64,000 nt of DNA from Citrobacter rodentium NBRC 105723 = DSM 16636 (GCF_021278985.1 NZ_CP082833.1:3720001-3784000), one strand, 5' to 3'; numbered from the stretch's first letter, positions 50,374 to 62,394 are shown. The notes: generated by a model not told the origin, from the sequence alone. Numbers and translations: made by a program.

Positions 50374-50572
50374 GACAGACACCATCCCATCCACAGCGCA
50401 GATCTTCCTCATGGCGAGGTTAGCCGCGATAAATATAGGGTTAAGAGCAGCAGAACATCTTGTTTTGCTTATATATTTATTTGTAATTCACAACTGGCGA
50501 AAAGCCCAGCGAAAAAAGAAAATATATCCGCTGGTCAGAATGAGTAGCGTGGGAGAAAAAAGACAGGATGCG

Positions 50573-50607
50573 AAAGAAAACGGCCTTCCCGTGCAGGAAA
50601 GGCCGTT
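50573..50607 (-). terminator. rnb terminator
   Basis: AACGGCCTT (50579-50587) pairs with AAGGCCGTT (50599-50607). On the minus strand it is followed by TTCTTTC, just after the rnb stop. Confidence 0.85.
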
Positions 50608-50619
50608 GGCGTGTGGGCG

Positions 50620-52554
50620 TCAGGCAACCGGACGGGCGATAACGCTGCGGGTTTCCATCCGCACTTCGGCGATGGTGACATCAATGACGTCCGTCACTTT
50701 ATACACCGTTTCACCTTTAATCTGCACGGTGCCGCTTTCCTGGCTGCAAACCAGTTCGTCGCGAACGGCGTGCAGGAACGGCGCCGGAATAAAGGCGACC
50801 GCGCCGTTATCCACCAGGCGCACGCGCATTCCGCCGCGGCTGATATCAATGATTTCAGCGGCGAAACGGGTATCGGTACCGGCTTTATCCTTCAGGAAGC
50901 GGGCATACAGCCAGTCACCGACGTCGCGTTCCGCCATGCGGTTCAGGCGGCGACGCTCTGCCATCTGAGTGGTCACGTCGTCCTGCGGACGTGCGATATT
51001 TTCACCTTTAATCACCGCTTTCAGCAGGCGATGGTTGATCATATCGCCGTACTTACGAATCGGCGAAGTCCAGGTGGCGTAAGCTTCCAGACCGAGGCCA
51101 AAGTGCGGGCCCGGTTCAGTGCTGATTTCAGCAAAGGACTGGAAGCGGCGAATGCGACTGTCAAGGAAGCCGGAGGGCTGTGCGTCCAGTTCGCGGCGCA
51201 GTTTACAGAAGCCTTCCAGCGTCAGTACTTCCTGCGGGTCGACATGCACGTCATGGTTTTTCAGCAGCGCCGCCAGCGCTTCCGTGTTCGCCGGATCAAA
51301 ACCGGTATGGACGTTGTAGATACCAAAGCCCAGCTTATCGCGCAGGACGCGTGCGGCGCAGATATTGGCGGCGATCATCGCCTCTTCAACGATACGGTTG
51401 GCAATGCGGCGCGGCTCAGCGACGATATCCAGCACTTCACCTTTTTCACCAAGAATGAAGCGGTAGTCCGGACGATCTTTAAAGACCAGCGCATGGGCAT
51501 GACGCCACTCGCCGCGGCTCAGGCAAATGCGTTGCAGCAGGCGGATCTGGCGGGCGATATCTTCGCTTGCCGGCTGCCAGTCTCCGCTATTTTCCAGCCA
51601 GTCAGAGACATTGTCGTAAGCCAGTTTAGCTTTTGACTCAATCGTGGCGGCAAAGAAAACGATATCATCCTCAATGGCGCCATCTTCGGCAAGCGTCATG
51701 CGGCAGGCGAGCACCGGGCGCACTTCATGCGGACGCAGCGAGCACAGGTCGTCCGACAGTTCGCGTGGCAGCATCGGGATGTTGAATCCCGGCAGGTAGT
51801 TGGTGAACGCGCGAAGTTTCGCCGTCTTATCCAGTTTGCTGCCTTCCGCGATCCACGCGGTCGGGTCGGCAATGGCGACGGTCAGTTGCAGTCTGCCGTC
51901 GGCCAGCTCTTCGGCGTACAGCGCATCATCCATATCTTCGGTGCTGGCGCTGTCAATGGTGACAAAATTGAGCGCGGTCAGATCCTGACGCGCCAGACCT
52001 TCGTCCAGCATTTCGCTCGCCACGCCGTCCGGCGCCTCTTTTTCCAGATTGTGCCGCGCCAGCGTTACCCACCACGGAACAAAGTGATCGTCGCCGAAGG
52101 TAATAAATTGCGTTAATTCGGCGTAGAAGGAGCGGTCGCCTTTCAGCGGATGACGGCGCATTTCCGCGACGGCCCAGTCGCCTTCTTTAAATTCATGCGT
52201 GACGCCGCGCGCGGCGCGGCAGAGAATGGCGTCTTTAAGCAGCGGATGATCCGGCACTACAGACAGGCGATCGTTTTTGCCCTGAACTCTCCCCACGAAG
52301 CGGGTCAGGAACGGCTCTACCAGTTCTTCCGGCTCCGCTGACTCGCGGTCTTTGTCGGTATGGATCACTGCGATAACCCGGTCGCCATGCATCACTTTTT
52401 TCATTTGCGGCGGCGGGATGAAGTAACTTTTCTGCGCATCGACTTCCAGGAAGCCAAAGCCTTTTTCCGTGGCTTTTACCACCCCTTCAGCTCGCGGCGT
52501 CTGGGAATGCAGTTGCTGTTTAAGCTGCGCTAGCAGCGGGTTATCCTGAAACAT
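50620..52554 (-). CDS. rnb: Rnb, ribonuclease II
   Basis: A 644-residue processive 3'-5' exoribonuclease degrading single-stranded RNA. N-terminal cold-shock-type domains ([18 protein letters not shown]), the catalytic RNB domain with D201, D207, D209 and D210 ([14 protein letters not shown]), and a C-terminal S1 domain are present. Length equals E. coli RNase II. It is transcribed away from yciW's 3' end on the same strand, with a clear terminator after it. Confidence 0.98.
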   Translation of the reverse strand: MFQDNPLLAQLKQQLHSQTPRAEGVVKATEKGFGFLEVDAQKSYFIPPPQMKKVMHGDRVIAVIHTDKDRESAEPEELVEPFLTRFVGRVQGKNDRLSVVPDHPLLKDAILCRAARGVTHEFKEGDWAVAEMRRHPLKGDRSFYAELTQFITFGDDHFVPWWVTLARHNLEKEAPDGVASEMLDEGLARQDLTALNFVTIDSASTEDMDDALYAEELADGRLQLTVAIADPTAWIAEGSKLDKTAKLRAFTNYLPGFNIPMLPRELSDDLCSLRPHEVRPVLACRMTLAEDGAIEDDIVFFAATIESKAKLAYDNVSDWLENSGDWQPASEDIARQIRLLQRICLSRGEWRHAHALVFKDRPDYRFILGEKGEVLDIVAEPRRIANRIVEEAMIAANICAARVLRDKLGFGIYNVHTGFDPANTEALAALLKNHDVHVDPQEVLTLEGFCKLRRELDAQPSGFLDSRIRRFQSFAEISTEPGPHFGLGLEAYATWTSPIRKYGDMINHRLLKAVIKGENIARPQDDVTTQMAERRRLNRMAERDVGDWLYARFLKDKAGTDTRFAAEIIDISRGGMRVRLVDNGAVAFIPAPFLHAVRDELVCSQESGTVQIKGETVYKVTDVIDVTIAEVRMETRSVIARPVA

Positions 52555-52643
52555 ATTTGTCTATTTTCGTGGCCAAAAGAGCGGCTGACAGTTTTACGCG
52601 AAACTACCTGATGCGGCAAGCGCTCTTTATGCCATTGGCGAGG

Positions 52644-53795
52644 TTAACGTGTCTCACCCAGCGCGATTTTCAGACGGTTCAGCCAGCCGCACAGGCCGCA
52701 CCAGCCCAGCAGATTGATCGCCTGAATCATGGACGCGCTTCGCTCAATGAGCGGGGCGAGCTGTGCGGCGCTAAAACGGTCCGGCGCGCGCGTCAGCAAT
52801 TGTATCGCCTGTGACAAGGGACGCTCAACCGGATGATGTCGCTCCCAGCGTTCAATTTCACGTTCGTGTTGTCGCAGCGTATCAACGATTTCCGGCGTAA
52901 GGCCGCGCTGCGTCGCCTGCTCATTAAAACAGCTTACGCTGCCGTTTATCCGCGCGGTCATCAGGGCGGCGAACTGGTGCTCATCGGAGTGGCCGCGCAG
53001 CGTGCTTTTCAGCAGCGCGGCCAGTAGCGCAAGCAGCGTTGGCTGATGAATCAGATTTGGCGCAAGCGACTGTAACTCCGTAAACGACTGAAAACGGGAA
53101 AGGCATTCACGCTGTTCCGCGCTGGCATAGCGTTGTTCAGACGGCTCATGCGCCGGATACCAGCCGACCCCAGCCGTCTGAAACAGCGATTCGTCGGCGA
53201 AGGTCTGGGCATTCAGGCCCGGCATCCAGCGTACGGACTGGCCGGTCAGTGCCTGAAAAATCGCCACCACCCGCGCCTGAAAGCCGACAAAGCCGATAAT
53301 CTGGTTAAACAGGGTGATATCCCAGCTGGACAGCCCGACGTCAGCCAGCTGCTGACGGGCGCGGGCGTCAATCACCGACGGCGAGCTGGCAAGCTGACGG
53401 GCATACTGGGTTATTTGCGCCAGCCGGTGATTGCTTTCCCGCGATGAGTCCGGACCGGGAAGCGGCGTCAGCCGGGCGGCATAATGGTTGCACAGACGCT
53501 GTACGCCGCAGACCTGCGCGACGGTCAGCGCGGTGCTCATGCGCTCATAGGCGCTAAAGGTGTGCAGGCGGCTGAGCGGGACGTGGTCAGGGAACAGCTC
53601 ATCCGCCAGCTGCCGGGCGGGCTGTAGCCACGCCTGAAAAGGCCGCAGCGTCTCATCGGGGAGGGTTAAATCAAGCAGGAATCGATCGTCAACGTGAGCG
53701 GCTTCCGGCACCAGCGGCAAAACCTCCTGCGGCCAACTGCTGGACTGGGTTTCATGATACCACTGGCCTTTGCCGTTGAATCGGCGTTGTTCCAT
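52644..53795 (-). CDS. yciW: YciW, putative peroxidase-related (AhpD-like) protein
   Basis: A 383-residue cytoplasmic protein annotated in E. coli as a putative oxidoreductase and reported as induced by cysteine limitation under CysB. The substrate is unknown. Two related helical halves resembling the CMD/AhpD fold are suggested by repeated segments ([20 protein letters not shown]). Start [15 protein letters not shown] is chosen by homology; a 12-codon in-frame extension is possible. It lies between fabI and rnb on the same strand. Confidence 0.88.
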   Translation of the reverse strand: MEQRRFNGKGQWYHETQSSSWPQEVLPLVPEAAHVDDRFLLDLTLPDETLRPFQAWLQPARQLADELFPDHVPLSRLHTFSAYERMSTALTVAQVCGVQRLCNHYAARLTPLPGPDSSRESNHRLAQITQYARQLASSPSVIDARARQQLADVGLSSWDITLFNQIIGFVGFQARVVAIFQALTGQSVRWMPGLNAQTFADESLFQTAGVGWYPAHEPSEQRYASAEQRECLSRFQSFTELQSLAPNLIHQPTLLALLAALLKSTLRGHSDEHQFAALMTARINGSVSCFNEQATQRGLTPEIVDTLRQHEREIERWERHHPVERPLSQAIQLLTRAPDRFSAAQLAPLIERSASMIQAINLLGWCGLCGWLNRLKIALGETR

Positions 53796-53949
53796 GGGCG
53801 TTCCTTGGTCTGTATGTGGCGACCCGGACACGTCGTGGTCGAATCACGCCGGATCGTTTTCGCTGCTTTATCCTGGCGTAAGCGGGGGGAGGGACAAAAG
53901 ATTGTTGCGTGATAATAAATAGCAAAAAGGCATATTGCGGCAGAAAGGG

Positions 53950-53979
53950 GGAAAAGCAGGGCGGCATCGCGCCGCCCGG
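53950..53979 (-). terminator. fabI terminator
   Basis: GGGCGGC (53959-53965) pairs with GCCGCCC (53971-53977). On the minus strand it is followed by TGCTTTTCCCCC. Confidence 0.65.
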
Positions 53980-53995
53980 GGAGGAACGCTGAGGA

Positions 53996-54784
53996 TTATT
54001 TCAGTTCCAGTTCGTTCATCGCAGCGATGCTGAAGCCGCCGTCCACATGAACCACTTCGCCGGAAATACCGCCGGAGAGATCGGAGCACAGGAACGCCGC
54101 GGAGTTACCCACGTCTTCTATGGTAACGGTACGGCGAATCGGGGTAACGGCTTCGCAGTGCGCCAGCATTTTACGGAAATCTTTAATGCCGGATGCGGCC
54201 AGGGTACGGATTGGACCGGCGGAAATGGCGTTCACGCGCACCCCTTCCGGACCCATTGCGTTCGCCATATAGCGGACGTTGGCTTCCAGAGACGCTTTCG
54301 CCAGCCCCATCACGTTGTAGTTCGGGATAGCGCGCTCTGCGCCCAGATAGGAGAGGGTCAGCAGGGCAGAACCCGGATTCAGCATGGCGCGGCATGCTTT
54401 CGCCATTGCCACAAAGCTGTAGGAGCTGATGTCGTGGGCAATTTTAAAGCCTTCGCGGGTAACCGCGTTCACGTAGTCGCCGTCCAGCTGGTCGCCAGGC
54501 GCGAAGCCGATAGAGTGCACGAAGCCGTCAAATTTCGGCCAGGCTTTGCTCAGTTCAGCGAACATCGTTTCGATGCTTTCATCTTCCGCCACATCGCACT
54601 GCAGAACGATGCTGGAACCCAGTTGGGCAGCAAATTCTTCCACGCGGCCTTTCAGTTTGTCGTTCTGGTAGGTGAACGCCAGTTCAGCGCCTTCGCGGTG
54701 CATCGCCTGAGCGATCCCCCAGGCGATGGACAGTTTGCTGGCAAGACCGGTTACCAGAATACGCTTACCGGAAAGAAAACCCAT
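53996..54784 (-). CDS. fabI: FabI, enoyl-[acyl-carrier-protein] reductase (NADH)
   Basis: A 262-residue SDR-family enzyme for the last step of each fatty-acid elongation cycle, the triclosan target. Catalytic Y146, Y156 and K163 lie in [21 protein letters not shown]93 in HSIGFAPGD is the wild-type residue associated with triclosan sensitivity. The NADH site is [12 protein letters not shown]. Its leader contains a GC-rich hairpin at 54813-54838. Confidence 0.98.
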   Translation of the reverse strand: MGFLSGKRILVTGLASKLSIAWGIAQAMHREGAELAFTYQNDKLKGRVEEFAAQLGSSIVLQCDVAEDESIETMFAELSKAWPKFDGFVHSIGFAPGDQLDGDYVNAVTREGFKIAHDISSYSFVAMAKACRAMLNPGSALLTLSYLGAERAIPNYNVMGLAKASLEANVRYMANAMGPEGVRVNAISAGPIRTLAASGIKDFRKMLAHCEAVTPIRRTVTIEDVGNSAAFLCSDLSGGISGEVVHVDGGFSIAAMNELELK

Positions 54785-54812
54785 AGCTTAAATCCTTATG
54801 TTATTGTTGTGG

Positions 54813-54838
54813 CGCCGGGCCGCTATCGGGGCCCGGCG
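54813..54838 (-). other. GC-rich hairpin between sapF and fabI
   Basis: CGCCGGGCC (54813-54821) pairs perfectly with GGCCCGGCG (54830-54838). There is no T-run downstream, so it may stabilise the sap message end or structure the fabI leader rather than terminate. Confidence 0.5.
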
Positions 54839-54905
54839 TCGTTAAAACGCGGCGATTCTAACACGAGACGCCGGGAGAGTTAATCCGACCACTGCCTGAA
54901 GTCGT

Positions 54906-55712
54906 TTAGCGATCTTTTCGCCACGCATCGGCGGTTAGCGCCTCGCCAAAGTGACCGGCGATTAAACGCTTCGTCAGTTCATGCAGCGGCGAGGCCAGAA
55001 CGTCGGCGGTACTGCCGCGCTCCACCACCTCGCCCTGATGCATAACTAAAACCTGATCGCTGATGTGTTTCATCATGCCAAGGTGCTGGGTGACGTAAAT
55101 ATAAGAGATACCCTGTTTCTCCTGCAATTCCAGCATCAGGTTAATTAACTGCGAGCGCATCGACATATCGAGCGAAGCCAGCGCCTCATCGGCAATGATG
55201 ACCTTCGGGCGTAAAATCAGCGCCCGCGCCAGACCGAGACGCTGCTTCTGCCCCGGCGCCAGCATGTGCGGATAGTAGCTGACGTGATCGGGCAGCAGGC
55301 CAACCATACGCATGGTGTCAATAATCTGCTTACGGCGCTGCTCCGGCTCCAGATCAGTATTCAGACGCAGCGGGAAATCGAGAATTTGCGAGATACGCTG
55401 GCGCGGGTTGAGCGATGTCGACGGGTCCTGAAAAATCATCCGGATGCGCTGGCTGCGAAAGGAGTAATCGCCAAAGTTCAGCGGATGATCGTCAATCAGC
55501 AGTTCGCCGCCGCTCGGTTCGACCATTCCGGCCAGCATTTTCGCCAGCGTCGACTTACCGGAGCCGTTCTCGCCAATGATCGCCAGCGTCTGGCGCTCAC
55601 GCAGGGTAAAGCTCAACGGCTTCACCGCCTCCACGGTCTGACGTCGAAACCAGCCGGTGCGATAGCGGAAGGTTTTACTCAGATTACGCACTTCGAGTAA
55701 GGTTTCGACCAT
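54906..55712 (-). CDS. sapF: SapF, peptide/putrescine ABC transporter ATPase
   Basis: A 268-residue ATPase of the Sap transporter. Walker A is GENGSGKS and Walker B is VIIADEALASLD. The signature loop reads LAPGQKQR rather than LSGGQ, as in the E. coli protein. It is last in the sapABCDF order, one base after sapD. In E. coli the complex exports putrescine and also affects Trk potassium uptake; in Salmonella it contributes to antimicrobial peptide resistance. Confidence 0.96.
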   Translation of the reverse strand: MVETLLEVRNLSKTFRYRTGWFRRQTVEAVKPLSFTLRERQTLAIIGENGSGKSTLAKMLAGMVEPSGGELLIDDHPLNFGDYSFRSQRIRMIFQDPSTSLNPRQRISQILDFPLRLNTDLEPEQRRKQIIDTMRMVGLLPDHVSYYPHMLAPGQKQRLGLARALILRPKVIIADEALASLDMSMRSQLINLMLELQEKQGISYIYVTQHLGMMKHISDQVLVMHQGEVVERGSTADVLASPLHELTKRLIAGHFGEALTADAWRKDR

Positions 55713-55713
55713 C

Positions 55714-56706
55714 TCACTCTCTCTCCATGTTCAGCGGGAAATGACAGGCGAAAAGATGGTTTTTCGGTCCGGTCAGACGTGGCGTCTCAATGCATTCTCG
55801 TTGCGCATACGGGCAGCGCGGCCCCAGACGGCAGCCTATCGGTAATTGCTCCAGCAGAGGGATGGCCCCCGGCAAGGTATTCAGACGACTTTTATGCGGC
55901 ATGGCACTGCCAAAGTCAGGGATCGCGCGGATCAGCGCCTGCGTGTACGGATGGTGCGGCATGGTCACCAGCTCTCTGCTCGGCGCGGTTTCAACCGTTT
56001 GCCCACAGTACAGCACGTTAATTTTATCCGCCCACTGGCTGAGCATTTGCAGGTCGTGGCTGATCAGCAAAATGGTGGTATTGCTGTTCTGGTTTAAACG
56101 CGTCAGCAGGCGGAAAATTTGCGCCTGGGTGGTCGGTTCCATCGCGTTCGTCGGCTCATCGGCGATCAGCAGGCGCGGCTGGTTTGCCAGCGCAATGGCG
56201 ATCATCACCTTTTGACATTCGCCGTCGGTCAACTCATACGGGAAGCTGCGCATCGCATCTTTATGATCTTTAATCCCCACGCGGTGCAGCAGTTCAATGG
56301 CCCGGCGCTTGCGCCAGCCGAAACGCTGCCACCAACGGCCCTTGTAGGTCCAGGCGGGGATGTTTTGCATTAACTGCCGCCCGACACGTTCCGACGGGTC
56401 AAGACACGACTGCGGCTCCTGGAAAATCATCGACACGTTATGCCCCACCAGCTTGCGGCGTTCGCGCGGGGAGAGGCGCAGCAGGTCAATGTCGTCAAAG
56501 CGCATGCGATCGGCGGTGACGCGCCAGTTATCTTTCGCCACGCCGCAGATGGCTTTCGCGATCAGGCTTTTGCCGGAGCCGGATTCGCCCACCAGCCCGC
56601 GAATTTCCCCCTCGCTTAAGGTCATGCTGACGCGGTCGACGGCTTTCACCCACTCGTCGCCGGTTTTAAATTCAATGGTCAAATTGCGGATATCGAGTAA
56701 CGGCAT
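55714..56706 (-). CDS. sapD: SapD, peptide/putrescine ABC transporter ATPase
   Basis: A 330-residue ATPase. Walker A is GESGSGKS, Walker B LLIADEP. The signature is degenerate (ELTDGECQK for LSGGQ), so the SapD-SapF pair is asymmetric; this is the family norm, not a mutation. A C-terminal cysteine motif ([15 protein letters not shown]) resembles OppD. In E. coli SapD alone supports Trk potassium uptake by binding ATP. Its start overlaps sapC by one base. Confidence 0.96.
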   Translation of the reverse strand: MPLLDIRNLTIEFKTGDEWVKAVDRVSMTLSEGEIRGLVGESGSGKSLIAKAICGVAKDNWRVTADRMRFDDIDLLRLSPRERRKLVGHNVSMIFQEPQSCLDPSERVGRQLMQNIPAWTYKGRWWQRFGWRKRRAIELLHRVGIKDHKDAMRSFPYELTDGECQKVMIAIALANQPRLLIADEPTNAMEPTTQAQIFRLLTRLNQNSNTTILLISHDLQMLSQWADKINVLYCGQTVETAPSRELVTMPHHPYTQALIRAIPDFGSAMPHKSRLNTLPGAIPLLEQLPIGCRLGPRCPYAQRECIETPRLTGPKNHLFACHFPLNMERE

Positions 56707-57596
56707 TATTCCACCCCCGCAATGATGGCGCGACGCACGCCGTCGCCAAGCAGATTGACCAGCAGCACGCTAATCATAATAGCGGCGCCGGGCAGCATCA
56801 CCGTCCACGGCGCGACGTAAATCAACTCCAGCGCGTCGCCAAGCATTGCGCCCCATTCCGGCGAAGGAAGCTGCGCGCCGAGATCGAGAAAGCCGAGCGC
56901 CGCAATATCCAGAATCGCCATCGACAGCGCGCGGGTGATCTCCGTGACCAGCCCGGCGGTAATATTGGGCAGCACGGCAAACCAGAGGATATTCAGCGTG
57001 GTTGCGCCGTCAAGCCGCGCGGCGATAACGTACTCTTTTTCCAGTTCGTCATGCACCATGCTGTAAACTGAGCGCACCATTCTCGGCAGCAGCGCCAGCC
57101 AGACGGCAAACATCGCATGGCCCAGATGCGGCCCTGCGAAGGCCACCACGATGATGGCCAGCAGCAGCGAAGGAATCGACAGCAGCGTATCAAGAATATG
57201 GTTCAGCACCGCCGAGCGCAGGCCGTGGGTAGCGCCGGCCACCACGCCCAGCAGCAGGCCGCAAAGCGTCGCCGCGACCGTGACGATAAACGCGCCGCCC
57301 ACCGTCGGGGCCGCGCCGCTGAGCAGACGGCTGAGCACGTCACGCCCGAGATCGTCTGTGCCGAGAAAGAACGAGACTTCGCCATAGCGCGACCAGGAGG
57401 GCGGCAGTAGCTGGTAGCCGAGGAACTGCTGATCGATGCCATAGGGCGCGAACCAGCCGCCGAACAGACACAGCAGCGCCAGCCCGGCGCAGCCATACAG
57501 GCCGATCATTGCCGGGGTATCGCTGTAAAATTTGCGCCACGCGGTGCGCAGCGTTCCCGGTGGGCGCTTTTCGCTATAAACGCTATCGTAAGGCAT
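56706..57596 (-). CDS. sapC: SapC, ABC transporter permease
   Basis: A 296-residue inner-membrane permease of the Sap transporter with about six helices. The DppC-like [13 protein letters not shown] motif and the EAA-type loop [19 protein letters not shown] are visible. It overlaps sapB by 14 bases and sapD by one, so the whole operon is tightly coupled. Confidence 0.96.
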   Translation of the reverse strand: MPYDSVYSEKRPPGTLRTAWRKFYSDTPAMIGLYGCAGLALLCLFGGWFAPYGIDQQFLGYQLLPPSWSRYGEVSFFLGTDDLGRDVLSRLLSGAAPTVGGAFIVTVAATLCGLLLGVVAGATHGLRSAVLNHILDTLLSIPSLLLAIIVVAFAGPHLGHAMFAVWLALLPRMVRSVYSMVHDELEKEYVIAARLDGATTLNILWFAVLPNITAGLVTEITRALSMAILDIAALGFLDLGAQLPSPEWGAMLGDALELIYVAPWTVMLPGAAIMISVLLVNLLGDGVRRAIIAGVE

Positions 57597-58548
57597 ACCA
57601 TTCCTTATGTTTCAGAGGGTTAGCCATAGCACCCAGAATATCGGAAATTACGTTAACAATAATGACCAGCGATCCGATCACCATCACCCCCGCCGAAATC
57701 GCTGCATAGTCCTGCTGGCGAATGGCGTTGATTAACCAGCGGCCAAGCCCCGGCCAGCTAAAGACCATCTCGGTAATCATCGCCAGGGTCAGCATGGTTG
57801 AAAACTGTAGCCCAAGGCGCGGGATAACCGGCGGCAGCGCGTTATGCAGGACGTGGCGGCGCAGAATGGTGAACCTGGAGAGGCCGCGCGTCGCCGCCGC
57901 CTTGATATAGTTCTGGTCAAACACATCAATGGTGCTGATGCGCATCAGGCGGATCACTTCCGTGGTCGGTGCGACCGCGAGCGTCAGCACCGGCAGCACC
58001 ATATGTCGCAGCGCGCTCATCACCATCTCATCGCGCCAGGGAGAGTCAGAGAGCCAGGCGTCAACGATCGCCAGCCCGGTGACGGGTTTCACTTCGTATA
58101 GCAGATCGAAGCGACCCGATACCGGCAGCCAGCCGAGCGTCAGGGAAAAGAACAGCGTCAGCAGCAGCGCCAGCCAGAAGACGGGAATCGAGAAGCCGAG
58201 CAGGGCGAGGGCGCTGATTAAACGATCCTGCCATTTGTTGCGGGTGATGCCCGCCAGCATACCGACCGGGATCCCCACCATCAGCGCAAAACCAAAGGCG
58301 AGAGTACACAGCTCCATCGTGGCGGGAAAGACCTCTTTAAGCTGCTCGGAGATGAGCTGACCGTTAATGCTGGAGACGCCGAAGTCCCAGTGAAGCAGGC
58401 CGCCAAACCAGAAGACCCACGCGTTCCACAGCGATGCGCCCTGAAGCGGCGCGTGCGGCGTGAAATAGCTCAGGCTAAAGCCGATAAAGGTCAGGAAGAA
58501 AAGGGTGACCATCAGCAGCAGCAGGCGGCGCAAGGTGAAGATAATCAT
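57583..58548 (-). CDS. sapB: SapB, ABC transporter permease
   Basis: A 321-residue permease with an N-terminal helix ([20 protein letters not shown]) and about six membrane segments. The EAA loop [19 protein letters not shown] contacts the ATPases. Start overlaps the sapA stop by four bases. Length equals E. coli SapB. Confidence 0.96.
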   Translation of the reverse strand: MIIFTLRRLLLLMVTLFFLTFIGFSLSYFTPHAPLQGASLWNAWVFWFGGLLHWDFGVSSINGQLISEQLKEVFPATMELCTLAFGFALMVGIPVGMLAGITRNKWQDRLISALALLGFSIPVFWLALLLTLFFSLTLGWLPVSGRFDLLYEVKPVTGLAIVDAWLSDSPWRDEMVMSALRHMVLPVLTLAVAPTTEVIRLMRISTIDVFDQNYIKAAATRGLSRFTILRRHVLHNALPPVIPRLGLQFSTMLTLAMITEMVFSWPGLGRWLINAIRQQDYAAISAGVMVIGSLVIIVNVISDILGAMANPLKHKEWYALR

Positions 58549-60188
58549 GGTTGTTTCACCTCTTCAATAGCTTCGCGCGACACGCCGGCGAAGGAAGCGT
58601 TGCCAAACGGGCTGAGCACCAGCCCCTTAATATCGTAACGGTACGCCTGCAGGCGCAATGAAGAGGCGAGCGGCAGGATCGGCAGCTCGTCGGCGAGAAT
58701 ATTCTGCGCCTCGCCGTAGGCGTCGATGCGCGCGGAAAGCTGCTGTGAAGAGAGGGCCTTACGCAACACGCGATCAAACGCCGGGTTACACCAGTGGGCA
58801 AAATTGGTCTGCGAATGAATGGCGGCGCAGCTCAGCAGAGGACGGAAAAAACTGTCCGGATCGTTACTGTCGGTCGCCCAGCCGGATAGGGTCAGATCGT
58901 GATTCATATCCATCAGCCGCGCCTCCTGAAAACGTCCTTCCACCGGCACAATCACCACCTTCACCCCCACCTGCGCCATATCCGCCTGAATCAGTTCAGC
59001 CGTTTTCAACGGGCTGGGGTTCCAGGCCTGTGAACTGGTTGGCACCCACAGTTGCAGCGTCAGATTCTCCAGCCCCAGCGCCTTTAACTGCTCGCGCGAT
59101 TTGGCCGGATTGTATTCAGTAATTTTGGCCTCGCTGTCATAGGCCCATGAGGCGCGCGGTAAAATTGAGGCCGCCGTTTCCGCTGTGCCGTAATAGATCG
59201 ACTGCATCAGCCGCTGATTATTAATGGCCAGCGCCAGCGCATGGCGTACCGCGGGGTTATTGAGCGGCGGCTTATCGGTATTGAACGCCAGATAGGCGAT
59301 GTTCATGCCGGGACGCAGGGTCAGGCGCAGGCGCGGATCGTCGCGCAGGATGGTCAACTGACTGGCGGCGGGCCAGGCAAGGACATCGCATTCCCCGGTC
59401 AATAGTTTCGATAAGCGCCCGGTGCCGCCGGAGCCTAAATCCACGACCACCTGCGGCATCAGCGGCGTGCCGCGCCAGAATTTATCGTGCCGTTGCAGGC
59501 GAATGTACTGCCCGGCCCGGTATTCAGACAGCTGAAACGGCCCGGTTCCTACCGGCTGTCTGTCGAGCTGTTCCTGACGATCCACTCCGGCAAGCTGCGC
59601 CGCGTATTCCGCGGACATCACCGACGCATAGTGGGTCGCCAGGTGCCATAAGAAGGAGGCGTCCGGCTGCGAGAGGCGAAACTCGACGGTGTGATTATCG
59701 AGTTTACGCACGCTTTGCACGTTATCGGCAAACTGCAGGCTGTCGAAATAAGGAAAGTTGCCGCCGTTGACGTTATGCCAGGGATGCCCGCGATCAAAAA
59801 TGCGCTGGAAGGTAAAGACCACATCATCCGCATTCAGCTTGCGGGTTGGCGTAAACCAGGGCGTTTTTTGAAAGGCGACGTCGCGGCGCAGGTGGAAACG
59901 ATAGGTCGCGCCGTTATCCAGCACTTCCCAGCTTGCCGCCAGCTCCGGCACCAGCCGATAGGTATAGGGATCGACATCCAGCAGCCGGTCATACAGCTGC
60001 GCGGCAAGCGTGTCGACGATCAGGCCGCTGCTTGCTTTCTGCGGATTGAAGGTATTGACCTGCCCGCTGACGCAATAGACAAAACCGCTGTTGCGGATAT
60101 CTGTGGTCGGCGTGGATTCAGGCGCAGCAGCAGCCTGACCACTCAGAAGTCCAGCCATCACGATCAGAGACGATAAAACCAGGCGCAT
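58545..60188 (-). CDS. sapA: SapA, periplasmic peptide-binding protein
   Basis: A 547-residue SBP_bac_5 solute-binding precursor. Signal peptide [20 protein letters not shown] ends before APESTPTT. The binding-protein fold is shown by [20 protein letters not shown] and [14 protein letters not shown]. It is the first gene of sapABCDF. In Salmonella it binds antimicrobial peptides (and heme in Haemophilus); in E. coli its link to the putrescine exporter is unclear. The promoter lies in the 112 bp after pspF. Confidence 0.96.
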   Translation of the reverse strand: MRLVLSSLIVMAGLLSGQAAAAPESTPTTDIRNSGFVYCVSGQVNTFNPQKASSGLIVDTLAAQLYDRLLDVDPYTYRLVPELAASWEVLDNGATYRFHLRRDVAFQKTPWFTPTRKLNADDVVFTFQRIFDRGHPWHNVNGGNFPYFDSLQFADNVQSVRKLDNHTVEFRLSQPDASFLWHLATHYASVMSAEYAAQLAGVDRQEQLDRQPVGTGPFQLSEYRAGQYIRLQRHDKFWRGTPLMPQVVVDLGSGGTGRLSKLLTGECDVLAWPAASQLTILRDDPRLRLTLRPGMNIAYLAFNTDKPPLNNPAVRHALALAINNQRLMQSIYYGTAETAASILPRASWAYDSEAKITEYNPAKSREQLKALGLENLTLQLWVPTSSQAWNPSPLKTAELIQADMAQVGVKVVIVPVEGRFQEARLMDMNHDLTLSGWATDSNDPDSFFRPLLSCAAIHSQTNFAHWCNPAFDRVLRKALSSQQLSARIDAYGEAQNILADELPILPLASSLRLQAYRYDIKGLVLSPFGNASFAGVSREAIEEVKQP

Positions 60189-60300
60189 AATTTTTAAGGT
60201 TTTTAGATTCGATTTGCAAAGTGTATCGCACTTCGGCCCGCCAGGTAAAAATCACGACGGGCAACTGACGTAAATATGCGCGATCAGGTGGCAGTAATCG

Positions 60301-61278
60301 CTAAATCTGATGTTTTTTAAGCAAGGCGCGCAGCTGATGATAGGTAAGCCCGAGCAGTTCCGCGGCCCGCTTCTGGTTAAATTTCGCCTGCTGCAGGCTC
60401 GTTTGCAGGAGCGTCTTTTCCTGCTGCTGTTGAAATTCGCGCAAATCAAGGGGCAGGGCGGGACCTGAAGCGGCGACGTCGGCCTGTGCCGTTATCGCTG
60501 GCGCCTCACGCTTAAACGGATCGATCACAATCTCATCAAGCGGCGTATCGCTGGTGCCATGACGGTATACCGAGCGCTCAACCACGTTCTTTAACTCGCG
60601 GATATTGCCGGGCCATGCGTAATTCAGCAGCGTTTCTCTGGCGCGGTCGGTGAATCCCGGGAATAAAGGCAGACCCATTTCCCGGCACATCTGAATGGCA
60701 AAGTGATCCGCCATCAGCATGATGTCACTCTGCCGCTCACGCAGCGGCGGCAGCAGCACCACATCAAACGCCAGCCGGTCCAGCAGGTCGGCGCGAAAAG
60801 CGCCTTCCTTCACCAGCGCCGGAAGATCGGCGTTGGTGGCGCAGACCAGCCGCACGTTAACCTGCAAAGGCTGGCTGCCGCCGACCCGCTCCAGTTCGCC
60901 ATATTCAATCACCCGCAGCAGTTTTTCCTGCACCAGCATCGGCGCCGTCGCCAGTTCATCAAGAAACAGCGTCCCGCCGTCGGCGCGCTCGAAACGACCG
61001 GGATGGCGCTTTTGCGCGCCGGTAAACGCGCCGGCTTCATGACCAAACAGCTCGCTGTCGAGCAGGTTTTCGTTCAGCGCGGCACAGTTAAGGGAGATGA
61101 AAGGCCCCTGCCAGCGAGAGGAGAGATAATGCAGGCGATTGGCGATAAGCTCTTTCCCGGTCCCCCGTTCACCGATGATCAGTACCGGCTTGTCCAGCGG
61201 CGCGAGGCGGGATACCTGCTCCAGCACTTCCAGAAAGCTATTGGCTTCGCCTAAAAGGTTATCTTTGTATTCCGCCAT
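60301..61278 (-). CDS. pspF: PspF, sigma-54 enhancer-binding activator of the psp genes
   Basis: A 325-residue AAA+ activator lacking a regulatory domain; PspA inhibits it directly. The Walker A motif is GERGTGKE, the sigma-54-contacting GAFTGA loop is at residues 83-88, and the C-terminal HTH is KRAAELLGLTYHQLRALLKK. Start MAEYKDNL gives the E. coli length; five extra in-frame codons upstream are possible. It is divergent from pspA, and binding sites for itself are expected in between. Confidence 0.97.
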   Translation of the reverse strand: MAEYKDNLLGEANSFLEVLEQVSRLAPLDKPVLIIGERGTGKELIANRLHYLSSRWQGPFISLNCAALNENLLDSELFGHEAGAFTGAQKRHPGRFERADGGTLFLDELATAPMLVQEKLLRVIEYGELERVGGSQPLQVNVRLVCATNADLPALVKEGAFRADLLDRLAFDVVLLPPLRERQSDIMLMADHFAIQMCREMGLPLFPGFTDRARETLLNYAWPGNIRELKNVVERSVYRHGTSDTPLDEIVIDPFKREAPAITAQADVAASGPALPLDLREFQQQQEKTLLQTSLQQAKFNQKRAAELLGLTYHQLRALLKKHQI

Positions 61279-61376
61279 GATGAATTTCGCCAAATGTTGG
61301 TCTGTTTCACCACTTTACTCTGTTTTCAGGCTGAGGTAAATCTGTACATAAAGTTATAAAACAAAGGCTTAAAAAG

Positions 61377-61393
61377 TTGGCACGCAGATTGTA
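61377..61393 (+). promoter_or_regulatory. Sigma-54 promoter of pspABCD
   Basis: TTGGCACGCAGATTGTA fits the -24/-12 pattern TGGCAC-N5-TTGCA with one mismatch (TTGTA), about 55 bases before the pspA start. PspF enhancer and IHF sites are expected between it and pspF. Confidence 0.85.
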
Positions 61394-61446
61394 TTAGATA
61401 ATCAGCAGGGCACCGCCCGACATCTAATAATTGTGAGGATTGAATT

Positions 61447-62115
61447 ATGGGTATTTTTTCTCGTTTTGCCGATATCGTGAACGCCAACATCAACGCGCTG
61501 CTTGAGAAAGCGGAAGATCCGCAGAAGCTGGTTCGCCTGATGATTCAGGAAATGGAAGATACGCTGGTTGAAGTACGTTCCAACTCCGCCCGTGCGCTGG
61601 CGGAAAAGAAACAGCTTACGCGCCGCATTGAGCAGGCCACCGCTCAGCAGGCTGAGTGGCAGGAAAAAGCCGAACTGGCGCTGCGTAAAGATAAAGAGGA
61701 TCTGGCCCGCTCCGCACTGATCGAAAAACAGAAGCTGACCGACCTGATCGTCACGCTGGAGCAGGAAGTGACGCTGGTGGAAGATACGCTGACGCGGATG
61801 AAGAAAGAGATTGGCGAGCTGGAGAATAAACTCAGCGAAACCCGCGCTCGTCAGCAGGCGCTGATGCTGCGCCACCAGGCGGCAAGTTCGTCCCGCGACG
61901 TGCGCCGTCAGCTCGACAGCGGCAAAATCGATGAGGCGATGGCGCGTTTCGAATCATTTGAGCGTCGCATCGATCAAATGGAAGCAGAGGCGGAAAGCCA
62001 CGGCTTTGGCAAACAGAAAACGCTGGATCAGCAGTTTGCCGACCTGAAAGCGGATGATGAAATCAGCGAGCAGCTGGCACAACTGAAAGCCAAAATGCAG
62101 CAAGACAAGCAATAA
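61447..62115 (+). CDS. pspA: PspA, phage-shock protein A (ESCRT-III-like membrane effector)
   Basis: A 222-residue coiled-coil protein that inhibits PspF and, on membrane stress, binds and supports the inner membrane. The N-terminal amphipathic helix ([19 protein letters not shown]) is followed by heptad-rich helices to the C-terminus. GTGAGGATTGA provides the ribosome site. Length equals E. coli. Confidence 0.97.
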   Translation: MGIFSRFADIVNANINALLEKAEDPQKLVRLMIQEMEDTLVEVRSNSARALAEKKQLTRRIEQATAQQAEWQEKAELALRKDKEDLARSALIEKQKLTDLIVTLEQEVTLVEDTLTRMKKEIGELENKLSETRARQQALMLRHQAASSSRDVRRQLDSGKIDEAMARFESFERRIDQMEAEAESHGFGKQKTLDQQFADLKADDEISEQLAQLKAKMQQDKQ

Positions 62116-62169
62116 TAAGATCTGGCGGCGTCTGAATGCGCCGCCGTTCATCACCTGTAAGGAGTACAC

Positions 62170-62394
62170 ATGAGCGCGCTATTTCTGGCCATTCCGTTAA
62201 CCATTTTCGTGCTGTTCGTGCTGCCGATTTGGTTGTGGCTGCATTACAGCAACCGTTCCGGCCGTGGCGAACTTTCGCAAAACGAGCAGCAGCGTTTAGC
62301 TCAGCTGAGCGACGAGGCGCAGCGTATGCGCGAGCGTATTAAGGCGCTGGAAGATATTCTTGATGCAGAGCATCCGCACTGGAGGGACCGCTGA
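62170..62394 (+). CDS. pspB: PspB, membrane-bound phage-shock regulator
   Basis: A 74-residue protein with one N-terminal membrane helix (FLAIPLTIFVLFVLPIWLWL) and a cytoplasmic leucine-zipper-like region. With PspC it senses envelope stress and releases PspF from PspA. AAGGAG precedes the start. Its stop overlaps the pspC start. Confidence 0.95.
   Translation: MSALFLAIPLTIFVLFVLPIWLWLHYSNRSGRGELSQNEQQRLAQLSDEAQRMRERIKALEDILDAEHPHWRDR

Noticed and set aside
54047..54883. Plus-strand frame antisense to fabI
   Set aside because: Follows fabI codon structure; no ribosome site or homology.
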